From positions 916-8,311 of the forward strand of contig DDBE01000035.1 in the NCBI GenBank assembly GCA_002332715.1: a stretch of 7,396 nucleotides of DNA. Reading direction: 5' to 3'. This document shows positions 1 through 6,056 of the stretch, in pieces. The number at the start of each line of letters is the position of its first letter. The stretch's first letter is position 1. Under the pieces are notes generated by a model. The model did no database searches. It was given only the letters and a program-made list of their open reading frames with translations, and was not told where the DNA came from. The position numbers were made by a program, and so were the translations under genes. Origin of the DNA: Flavobacteriales bacterium UBA2040. GTDB lineage: Bacteria; Bacteroidota; Bacteroidia; Flavobacteriales_D; Crocinitomicaceae.

Positions 1-1211
1 CCAATTTCAGGTCCTGCATGGGTATATGCCCCTGCATGGGATTCTCTAGAAATGGAAGAGCCAACCACATTACAAACGCCAAATACAAATGCGCCTTTTT
101 CTTTAGCGAGTTTTATTGCAGCAAGTGTGTCTGCTGTTTCACCAGATTGAGAAATGGCAATAACCACGTCTTTTTCATTAATTACAGGGTTTCGATATCG
201 AAACTCAGAGGCATATTCGACTTCTACAGGAATCCGTACTAAATCTTCAATAATATATTCTGCAACTAAACCTGCATGCCATGAAGTGCCACAAGCGATG
301 ATGATAATACGGTTGGCATTCAAAAACTTGCCCATATTATCTTCTACGCCGGCCATTTTGACAATACCCTCGTCGATCAATAAACGCCCTCTATAAGTGT
401 CTTTAATCGCATTTGGTTGCTCAAAAATTTCTTTAAGCATAAAATGATCATACCCTCCTTTTTCGATTTGCTCAAGGTTAATCTTTAGTTCTTGAACGTA
501 TGGACTTACGATTTTATCGTCCTTAATGCTTCGAATTTTTATTGCCTTGTTTAACCGAACCACAGCCATTTCTTCGTCTTCTAAATAGATGGCATTGTTG
601 GTGTACTCAATAAATGGAGAGGCATCACTAGCAATAAAAAACTCATTGTCTCCAACTCCAATCGCTAGAGGGCTGCCAAGACGTGCCACTACAATCTCGT
701 TGGGTTTTTTAATATCAAATACCGCAATGGCATAGGCACCCACAACTTGGTTGAGTGCCACTTGCACGGCCTTCCCCAGTTTTAAATTATTGTTTTTTTG
801 AATGTCTTCTATTAAGTTCACTAAGACTTCAGTATCAGTATCAGAAGAAAAAACGTAACCTCTTTTTATGAGTTCTTCTTTTAGAGCGCCATAGTTCTCA
901 ATAATACCATTATGGATAATGACTAAATCTCCAGAATTAGAAAAATGAGGATGCGAATTTACATCATTTGGTACGCCGTGGGTTGCCCAACGTGTATGTC
1001 CAATGCCTAAGCGACCTTTGGAACTGTTGGTTTCCGAAAATTTATGTTCTAAGTCTGCAACTTTGCCTTTGGTTTTACAGAGTGTAATTTCTGAACCGTC
1101 ATATAGAGCAATTCCTGCACTATCATATCCTCTGTATTCAAGGCGTTGCAGTCCTTTTAGTATCACTGGATAGGCCTCACGATGACCTATATATCCTACA
1201 ATTCCACACAT
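1..1211 (-). CDS. glmS: Glutamine--fructose-6-phosphate aminotransferase (isomerizing), 3' end cut off by the window
   Basis: GlmS converts fructose-6-phosphate plus glutamine to glucosamine-6-phosphate and glutamate in the cytoplasm, the first committed step towards UDP-GlcNAc for peptidoglycan and lipopolysaccharide. The visible 403 codons begin Met-Cys-Gly-Ile-Val; Cys2 becomes the N-terminal nucleophile of the class II glutaminase domain once Met is removed, which fixes the start at 1211. Other glutaminase residues are present: Arg74 in GHTRWATHG, His87 in SHPHF, Asn101-Gly102 in HNGIIENY and Asp126 in SDTDTEV. The first SIS (isomerase) domain follows, with ACGTSWHAG near residue 307 and the phosphosugar-binding SQSGET at 354-359. 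The frame is open to the left edge, ending in HAGPEIG. About 200 C-terminal residues (second SIS domain) are missing, judging from the usual length of roughly 610. Only 5 bases separate its start from the stop of the upstream DUF4270 gene and no promoter-like element is seen there, so it is probably co-transcribed. No glmS ribozyme was seen. Confidence 0.97.
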   Translation of the reverse strand, partial: MCGIVGYIGHREAYPVILKGLQRLEYRGYDSAGIALYDGSEITLCKTKGKVADLEHKFSETNSSKGRLGIGHTRWATHGVPNDVNSHPHFSNSGDLVIIHNGIIENYGALKEELIKRGYVFSSDTDTEVLVNLIEDIQKNNNLKLGKAVQVALNQVVGAYAIAVFDIKKPNEIVVARLGSPLAIGVGDNEFFIASDASPFIEYTNNAIYLEDEEMAVVRLNKAIKIRSIKDDKIVSPYVQELKINLEQIEKGGYDHFMLKEIFEQPNAIKDTYRGRLLIDEGIVKMAGVEDNMGKFLNANRIIIIACGTSWHAGLVAEYIIEDLVRIPVEVEYASEFRYRNPVINEKDVVIAISQSGETADTLAAIKLAKEKGAFVFGVCNVVGSSISRESHAGAYTHAGPEI

Positions 1212-1216
1212 CTGGT

Positions 1217-2881
1217 TTAGTTGTTAGGTTCGGTATAGTAAATATTGAATTTTACGCTTTTAGCTGCATCAGGAGAGTTGTTTCCGTGCAAGACAATACT
1301 TTTTGGAGTTAGTACAGTTCCAATTGGCACACCCTCAACATCCGTAGGGCTTAGAAATTCTCTTGTGTTGGCTGCTCCTGCATTGGAGGTAACTACTAAT
1401 CCAAGTTTAAAATTCGTTGAATCTCGCATCACTATATTATTCAAATGCTCGGTTAGTCGAATTTTATATTTTTGTTCTTCCACACCGTCAGCACCAGTTT
1501 CTTTAGTTAAGGGCACTAAATGTGTAAATTTAGAATCTGAAGAAGCTGCTTCAGTTGTTTGGTCTAAGAAAAAATCAGCTACAGGAAGATTGTTAGCGAT
1601 ATCATACACATACACTCTTCTAGGCTTATCGAGATTAGACAATGTTGTTTCTACAAAGAGTTCCAAATAGGCTTCATTGATTAAGCGTTTTGTTGTGATT
1701 ACACCTTCTTCGTCAACATCTCTAAATTCATTTAATTGTTCGGCTTTGGTTGTTCCATTTTCATCGTCAGAAAACAATTCAATAATAGCCATAGAGCCTT
1801 CACCACCTTTTAGATACAGATAATCATCTCCCTCAGCATCCGTTGAAGTGTCTTCAATGGTTTGTAATATAGAGGTATTAAACTCATTCTTGAAAATATT
1901 CACTCTGTTTCCAGAGAAAGTCATTTCATACTCCCCTTGTACTTTCGTAGTATTTTCTTCACCATCTACCGTTGTGGTTTGGTCGTACGTATAATAGAGT
2001 GTCACATTGGAGCTGGCTGAAGAAAAATTTAATTGTGCTAAGTTTTTATTTTCAGTAACGGTAGGTTCCACTTTGAAATATAAACCTCTAAAGTACTCAT
2101 AAAAACTACTGGTTTTACTAAGGACTTCATCTTCTTCTTTTGCAAAGATAAGACCTTCCCAAAACCTGTCAGGAACACTTGTGTTTTCAGAAGAACTACC
2201 ATATAAAGGAATTCTCAAGCTTGGCGGAATTGTACTTGTAACCTCCAACTCTCCTGTCTCTTCATTTACTTCTTTTAGTCCAATAGGATTAGCTTTCGGA
2301 TAATAGTTATCACTATAATACAGCAATTGCCCTTCAAGTTCGGAAGCTCCTATGGTTTCGCCTTGAGCCAAAGAGCCGTTTGAATAATAATTTTGTGTGG
2401 CATCTAAATCTCCACTGGGATCAAATGCTCTCAAGTAATAATTATTTCTAAAAATAGATAACTTTATTGAATCGGATTTAGTACCTCCATACAAGGAATC
2501 CAACTCATAGCTAGTGTCATCTTCAGTTGAAACTGTGCTATTGTAAGGAATTGTTAGCACTACAGAATCAAGAACAGTATTTTCCCCAAAATTAGGCGTT
2601 AGCGAAGCAGGGGTGAGTTGTCCCACAAAATTAACTGTTGATGCGCCAAAAACAGGGTCGTAGTAATATCCTAAAAGGTTTTCAGCTAGACCATTAGATT
2701 GAAATGGAGTAATTTTTTTATTGTAAGTAGTAACGGGATAGGTCTTTTTTTTAATTTCGAAACCTGGGGTTCCTACAATATCAGTTCCGATTTCTGAAAA
2801 CTCATTTTCGCAGGATTGATTCATAAAAATCAATGTTAAAACGCAGATTGATTTAAATAAAACTGAATTAAAATATTTCAT
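1217..2881 (-). CDS. DUF4270 family lipoprotein, function unknown
   Basis: This 554-residue protein looks like a Bacteroidota DUF4270 lipoprotein. It opens with a signal peptide (basic start, hydrophobic stretch about residues 7-20) followed by a relaxed lipobox MNQSC, so Cys24 is the likely lipidated residue. The mature N-terminus is acidic (CENEFSE). A negatively charged patch just after the lipid Cys is typical of lipoproteins exported to the cell surface in this phylum, so surface exposure is plausible but inferred. Family-like segments are LGYYYDPVFG (70-79), LDSVVLTIPY (104-113), GSMAIIELF (362-370), INEAYLELFVE (401-411), RRVYVYDI (421-428) and a beta-rich C-terminus ending near KFNIYYTEPN. 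No catalytic motif is visible. Its ATG shares one base with the stop of the upstream GT5-like gene (TAATG), suggesting translational coupling, and glmS follows after 5 bases. The biochemical role is not known to me. The family call rests on recognised sequence style, not on a profile search. Confidence 0.85.
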   Translation of the reverse strand: MKYFNSVLFKSICVLTLIFMNQSCENEFSEIGTDIVGTPGFEIKKKTYPVTTYNKKITPFQSNGLAENLLGYYYDPVFGASTVNFVGQLTPASLTPNFGENTVLDSVVLTIPYNSTVSTEDDTSYELDSLYGGTKSDSIKLSIFRNNYYLRAFDPSGDLDATQNYYSNGSLAQGETIGASELEGQLLYYSDNYYPKANPIGLKEVNEETGELEVTSTIPPSLRIPLYGSSSENTSVPDRFWEGLIFAKEEDEVLSKTSSFYEYFRGLYFKVEPTVTENKNLAQLNFSSASSNVTLYYTYDQTTTVDGEENTTKVQGEYEMTFSGNRVNIFKNEFNTSILQTIEDTSTDAEGDDYLYLKGGEGSMAIIELFSDDENGTTKAEQLNEFRDVDEEGVITTKRLINEAYLELFVETTLSNLDKPRRVYVYDIANNLPVADFFLDQTTEAASSDSKFTHLVPLTKETGADGVEEQKYKIRLTEHLNNIVMRDSTNFKLGLVVTSNAGAANTREFLSPTDVEGVPIGTVLTPKSIVLHGNNSPDAAKSVKFNIYYTEPNN

Positions 2882-3699
2882 TAGGGTACTAGTTTTAAGA
2901 TTTGTGTATTGTAAAATTCAGTGTATGCTTCTGCAAAAGCTTCTGGGTATTGGTAGTCCAATACGGGTTTTTCGCAAGAGGCAAGATAGTCTTCAAGATC
3001 TTTTGGGAGTTCTTGAGATCCCTTTATCAAACCGTCTGAAAAATCAACAGCTACTTTCATTAAGTTAGAATAGGTAGGTGTATTTAGCTTATCGATATGT
3101 GTTTCCTCAATTTCATCAAACTTAATTTTATCAACAATACCATCATTAAGCGTATTGTCAAAACTTTGATCGTAGATAGAAGTTACAATTTTACTCTCTT
3201 TGAAGAGAGGTTCATCTTTATAATACTGCTTCAGATATAATGGCAATAATGATGCTAACCATCCATGAACATGAATAATATCTGGCGCCCAGTTCAATTT
3301 TTTCACAGTTTCTATAACGCCTTTGGCAAAAAATATAGCGCGCTCATCATTATCGTTAAATAAGTCACCATTTTCATCAGTTAATGTGGCTTTTCTACTA
3401 AAATACTCTTCATTGTCTATGAAATAAACTTGAATACGTTCTTTTGGAATCGAGGCCACTTTTATGATTAATGGCATGTCTAAATCATTGATCACTAAAT
3501 TAATTCCCGAAAGACGAATCACCTCATGAAGTTGATGTCTTCGTTCATTAATATTTCCATAGCGCGGCATAAATATTCGTATTTGCCCGCCTTGTTTGTT
3601 TACCATTCTAGGGGCTTCAAACGACATTGAGGAAATTTCTGTTTCAGGTAAATAAGGAACAACTTCGGACGACACGTACAATACTCTCTTATCTTTCAT
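2881..3699 (-). CDS. Short GT5-type glycogen/starch synthase homologue (N-terminal domain only)
   Basis: The 272-residue product resembles the N-terminal Rossmann half of GT5 glycogen/starch synthases. It begins KRVLYVSSEVVPY (4-16), has RIFMPRYG (41-48) where GlgA has its 'lP.Yg' segment, and HVHGW (143-147) followed by a PLYLKQYY helix, matching the GlgA segment PDIVHAHDW. Family members are about 480 residues with a second GT1-like domain; here that domain is absent. The Lys-x-Gly-Gly-Leu loop that binds ADP-glucose is replaced by ETEISSMSFEA (19-29), and HxHDW has Gly for Asp. Glycogen synthase activity is therefore doubtful, although databases usually name such proteins that way. I chose Met at 3699. 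The frame is open to another ATG at 3747, but those 16 extra residues do not fit the family and that codon would lie upstream of the promoter-like box at 3737-3744. It is the first gene of the minus-strand set; its stop overlaps the next ATG by one base. Confidence 0.82.
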   Translation of the reverse strand: MKDKRVLYVSSEVVPYLPETEISSMSFEAPRMVNKQGGQIRIFMPRYGNINERRHQLHEVIRLSGINLVINDLDMPLIIKVASIPKERIQVYFIDNEEYFSRKATLTDENGDLFNDNDERAIFFAKGVIETVKKLNWAPDIIHVHGWLASLLPLYLKQYYKDEPLFKESKIVTSIYDQSFDNTLNDGIVDKIKFDEIEETHIDKLNTPTYSNLMKVAVDFSDGLIKGSQELPKDLEDYLASCEKPVLDYQYPEAFAEAYTEFYNTQILKLVP

Positions 3700-3736
3700 A
3701 TGTTCTATAATTTTAGCATTATCAATAAAAAGCACG

Positions 3737-3744
3737 CAAAAATA
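3737..3744 (-). promoter_or_regulatory. Bacteroidota-type -7 element for the GT5-like gene
   Basis: Read on the minus strand the sequence is TATTTTTG, an exact match to the Bacteroidota consensus TAnnTTTG. Transcription would start about 4-7 bases further on, leaving a leader of about 30 bases before the ATG at 3699. No clean TTG -33 element lies 17-23 bases upstream. The position supports the 3699 start over the one at 3747. Confidence 0.55.
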
Positions 3745-3775
3745 CAAAATTTTATGCAGATTAACAGTAATACCG

Positions 3776-3783
3776 TAAGTTTG
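3776..3783 (+). promoter_or_regulatory. Bacteroidota-type -7 element for panC
   Basis: TAAGTTTG matches TAnnTTTG exactly and lies 22 bases before the panC ATG, giving a predicted leader of about 16-19 bases. No clear TTG -33 element is seen at 17-23 bases upstream. It stands back to back with the minus-strand element at 3737-3744, with 31 bases between the two boxes, so the two upstream recognition regions must overlap. Confidence 0.55.
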
Positions 3784-3805
3784 CTCTCCGTTAATTATTT
3801 ACGAA

Positions 3806-4657
3806 ATGCGAGTTTACACATCAAACGCCGAAATAAGTGCCTTTATTGCTGCTGAAAGTCATACGACTTTTTCATTGGGTTTTGTACCAACTATGGGGGC
3901 TTTACATGCGGGACATTTGTCCTTAGTAAAAGCGGCCTTAGCTGCAAACTCCTTAGTGGTTGTGAGTATTTTTGTGAATCCCACACAATTTGATAATCCA
4001 AGCGACTTAGAGCAATACCCACGCACATTAACTGAAGACCTTAAGTTACTAGAAACACTTTCCAAAACTCGAATAATTGTGTTTGCACCAACTGTAGCTG
4101 AGGTTTATGGAGCAGAAACGACGGCCACTACTTTTGATTTTGGAACCTTGGAATCTCAAATGGAAGGCAAATATAGAGCAGGCCATTTTGATGGTGTTGG
4201 AACGATTGTAAAGTGGCTATTTGAGGTTGTAAAACCTCATACTGCCTATTTTGGCGAAAAAGATTTTCAGCAATTACAAATCATCAAAAAAATGGTTGAG
4301 ATCACTCAATTAGCAGTAACTATTGTAGGCTGTCCAATTGAACGTGAATCTAATGGACTTGCTATGAGCTCACGAAATAGCCGTTTAACCATCAAAGAAC
4401 TCGAGGCCTCCGCTCTGATTTACAACACGCTACTTTCTGTAAAAGATAAATTTAATTCAGAGGCATCACAAGACATCTCAAAATGGGTGCAAACCCAGTT
4501 TAGCAATCATCCTTTATTTGAGTTGGAATACTTTCAGATTTCCGAGAGTGAAACCTTAATACCCATCCAACAAAAAAACCTCACTAAAAGCTACCGCGCA
4601 TTTATTGCAGTCTTTGCAAGAGATGTTCGATTAATTGACAATATCGCATTAAATTAA
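3806..4657 (+). CDS. panC: Pantothenate synthetase (pantoate--beta-alanine ligase)
   Basis: PanC condenses pantoate with beta-alanine, using ATP and releasing AMP and pyrophosphate, to give pantothenate (vitamin B5) for coenzyme A synthesis in the cytoplasm. At 283 residues it has the normal family length. Signature motifs are intact: the ATP-binding HIGH-like motif in [12 protein letters not shown] (26-37; His34 and His37), [19 protein letters not shown] (56-74), the pantoate-site region [13 protein letters not shown] (119-131), [10 protein letters not shown] (149-158), and the KMSKS-like loop [12 protein letters not shown] (180-191). The N-terminus [10 protein letters not shown] fits the usual start of the family. 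It is the first gene of the plus-strand set, behind a TAAGTTTG promoter-like element, and is followed after 14 bases by panD, which supplies its beta-alanine. Genes for pantoate synthesis (panB, panE) are not in this window. Confidence 0.97.
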   Translation: MRVYTSNAEISAFIAAESHTTFSLGFVPTMGALHAGHLSLVKAALAANSLVVVSIFVNPTQFDNPSDLEQYPRTLTEDLKLLETLSKTRIIVFAPTVAEVYGAETTATTFDFGTLESQMEGKYRAGHFDGVGTIVKWLFEVVKPHTAYFGEKDFQQLQIIKKMVEITQLAVTIVGCPIERESNGLAMSSRNSRLTIKELEASALIYNTLLSVKDKFNSEASQDISKWVQTQFSNHPLFELEYFQISESETLIPIQQKNLTKSYRAFIAVFARDVRLIDNIALN

Positions 4658-4666
4658 TTACCTTTG
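4635..4666 (+). promoter_or_regulatory. Promoter-like element directly upstream of panD
   Basis: TTG at 4635-4637, a 21-base spacer, and TACCTTTG at 4659-4666 together match the flavobacterial promoter pattern TTG-N17-23-TAnnTTTG. The -33 part lies inside the end of panC and the -7 part in the short gap. Transcription would start about 4-7 bases after the box, at or next to the panD ATG at 4672, which predicts a leaderless or nearly leaderless panD transcript besides read-through from panC. This is sequence pattern only; AT-rich DNA produces such matches by chance. Confidence 0.5.
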
Positions 4667-4671
4667 TACCC

Positions 4672-5022
4672 ATGCAAATACAAGTCGTAAAATCTAAAAT
4701 TCATCGTGTAAAAGTAACCGGAGCGGACCTCGATTACATTGGTAGTATTACTATAGATGAAGATTTAATGGATGCCGCTAACATCATTCAAGGCGAAAAA
4801 ATCCAAGTGGTTAATAATACCAATGGCGAACGTTTAGATACATATGTCATTCCAGGTCCACGAAATTCTGGTGAAATCACCTTAAATGGAGCTGCTGCAC
4901 ATAAAGTGTCTATTGGAGATATCCTAATACTTATAACGTATGCTTTTATGGATGTTGAATCTGCAAAAGTATTCAAGCCTTCACTAGTGTTTCCAAATGA
5001 AGCCAATAATCTACTAAACTAA
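4672..5022 (+). CDS. panD: Aspartate 1-decarboxylase proenzyme
   Basis: PanD decarboxylates L-aspartate to beta-alanine, the substrate PanC needs for pantothenate. It is made as a proenzyme that cuts itself between Gly24 and Ser25; Ser25 becomes the catalytic pyruvoyl group. That site is visible as DYIGSITID, with Gly24-Ser25 at the same numbering as in the E. coli enzyme. Arg54 (substrate carboxylate binding) and Tyr58 (proton donor) are also in place in [11 protein letters not shown], and the conserved [19 protein letters not shown] (65-83) follows. The length of 116 residues is normal for the short bacterial form. It sits 14 bases after panC, and a promoter-like element in that gap may give it its own transcript. 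The downstream gene starts two bases after its stop. Confidence 0.97.
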   Translation: MQIQVVKSKIHRVKVTGADLDYIGSITIDEDLMDAANIIQGEKIQVVNNTNGERLDTYVIPGPRNSGEITLNGAAAHKVSIGDILILITYAFMDVESAKVFKPSLVFPNEANNLLN

Positions 5023-5024
5023 TC

Positions 5025-5996
5025 TTGAACAAGAACCTTAGATCCGTTTTAAAAATTAGCTTACCGCTCCTATTAGGCGCCTTTTTAGTTTGGTATTCTA
5101 TTTCTAAGATTTCTGTCGAGACCCTAGTGGTATATTTCAAGAATGCCAACTATTTTTGGATAGGACTTGGAGTATTTTTTGGCTTACTTAGCCATTTGTC
5201 ACGTGCCTATCGTTGGAAATTTATGATTGAGCCCATGGGGTATCAATTGCGATTTCCAAACAGTATCATGGCCGTGTTTATAACCTATCTAGTAAACTAC
5301 ACGATCCCCAGAGCTGGAGAAGTTTCTCGTGCGACTGTTCTAACCAACTATGAAGGGGTTCCTTTTGAAAAAGGATTTGGAACTATTATTGCCGAGCGCG
5401 TCGCCGATTTAGTGGTGATGCTCAGTATTATAAGCATAAGCCTAGTGTTAGAGTTTGACATTATTTATAAGAACGTTATTACAGCAATTGATCCCACCAA
5501 ACTGCTTATTTTAGGTCTTATTGCTATTCTTGTTATCGTCATTTTATATCAAGCGATTAAAAACTCGAACCGTCCCGTCATATTGAAAATTAAAACACTC
5601 TTTTTAGGACTTGTTGAAGGAATTATGAGCATATTAAAAATGAAAAAAAAGTGGGCCTTTATAGCGCACACACTTTTTATATGGATTATGTATGTACTTA
5701 TGTTTTATGTCACAACGTTCTCTATAAGTGAAACGAGTCAACTTCCGTTTTCGGCGATTCTAATTGGATTCATTTTTGCAAGCTTCAGTATTGCTGCAAC
5801 TAATGGCGGAATAGGATCCTATCCCTTGGCGGTTTTTGCAGCATTTTCTATTTTCAATTTTCCTGAAGATCCGAGTATTGCTTTTGGATGGATTATGTGG
5901 ACTTCACAAACCTTAATGGTCATTGTATTGGGAGGACTCTCCCTGCTCTTTCTACCGATTTACAACAACGTATTTCCAAAACAAACTTCGAAATAG
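5025..5996 (+). CDS. Flippase-like / lysylphosphatidylglycerol synthase TM-region membrane protein
   Basis: This 323-residue polytopic inner-membrane protein resembles the UPF0104 (YbhN/AglD-like) group, which corresponds to the membrane part of lysylphosphatidylglycerol synthase MprF. Hydrophobic segments lie at about 11-27, 42-58, 80-94, 128-146, 159-177, 211-232, 242-262, 266-278 and 288-312. Family-type motifs are NYTIPRAGEVSR (91-102), AERVADLVV (123-131) and NGGIGSYP (260-267). The C-terminal aminoacyl-transferase domain of MprF is absent, so it cannot be a complete LPG synthase; lipid or polyprenyl-substrate flipping is an inference. The start is TTG at 5025: an in-frame TAA at 5007 limits the frame upstream, no ATG or GTG lies between, and the first internal Met is residue 67, past two membrane segments. 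Only two bases separate it from the panD stop. A run of eight A at 5643-5650 encodes part of a basic MKKKW stretch. Confidence 0.85.
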   Translation: MNKNLRSVLKISLPLLLGAFLVWYSISKISVETLVVYFKNANYFWIGLGVFFGLLSHLSRAYRWKFMIEPMGYQLRFPNSIMAVFITYLVNYTIPRAGEVSRATVLTNYEGVPFEKGFGTIIAERVADLVVMLSIISISLVLEFDIIYKNVITAIDPTKLLILGLIAILVIVILYQAIKNSNRPVILKIKTLFLGLVEGIMSILKMKKKWAFIAHTLFIWIMYVLMFYVTTFSISETSQLPFSAILIGFIFASFSIAATNGGIGSYPLAVFAAFSIFNFPEDPSIAFGWIMWTSQTLMVIVLGGLSLLFLPIYNNVFPKQTSK

Positions 5997-6004
5997 TATA
6001 ATTC

Positions 6005-6041
6005 GGTTTCGGTTATTTTCTTAACTTGGCAACACGAAACC
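6005..6041. repeat. Short inverted repeat in the gap before the esterase-fold gene
   Basis: GGTTTCG at 6005-6011 and its exact complement CGAAACC at 6035-6041 form a 7-bp inverted repeat with a 23-base spacer. The left arm lies within a tandem TCGGTT duplication (6003-6014). Between the arms is TAACTTGG (6022-6029), one mismatch from the TAnnTTTG promoter box. No T-run follows, so a terminator is unlikely; an operator or simple chance are both possible. Confidence 0.35.
6022..6029 (+). promoter_or_regulatory. Weak -7-like element before the esterase-fold gene
   Basis: TAACTTGG differs by one base from TAnnTTTG and lies 27 bases before the ATG at 6057. There is no clear TTG -33 partner. The 60-base gap here is the only sizeable one in the plus-strand set, so a separate transcription start is reasonable but poorly supported. 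Confidence 0.3.
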
Positions 6042-6056
6042 ATATTTAGATATCAC

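Noticed and set aside
13..40. Direct repeat CCTGCATGGG at 13-22 and 31-40
   Set aside because: It lies inside glmS and encodes two similar neighbouring His-Ala-Gly segments just before the conserved PEIG motif, so coding constraint explains it.
18..396. Two overlapping plus-strand open frames of 74 and 80 residues
   Set aside because: They lie antisense to glmS, whose conserved motifs run through the same bases; the translations look like nothing known.
1200..1216. Possible glmS ribozyme or riboswitch before glmS
   Set aside because: Only 5 bases separate glmS from the upstream gene, leaving no room for such an element outside coding sequence, and the ribozyme is known mainly from Gram-positive bacteria.
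1245..1670. Plus-strand open frame of 141 residues
   Set aside because: It is antisense to the C-terminal part of the DUF4270 gene, with no recognisable domain and no promoter-like element.
3700..3747. N-terminal extension of the GT5-like protein by 16 residues to the ATG at 3747
   Set aside because: The extension does not fit the family start (KRVLYVSSE comes right after the second Met) and would begin upstream of the likely transcription start.
3774..3803. CGTAA...TTACG inverted repeat upstream of panC
   Set aside because: The stem is only 5 bp with a long AT-rich loop; this is expected by chance.
3859..4065. Minus-strand open frame of 68 residues
   Set aside because: It is antisense to the ATP-binding region of panC and shows no family resemblance.
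4788..5006. Minus-strand open frame of 72 residues
   Set aside because: It is antisense to panD, whose own frame carries all the expected residues.
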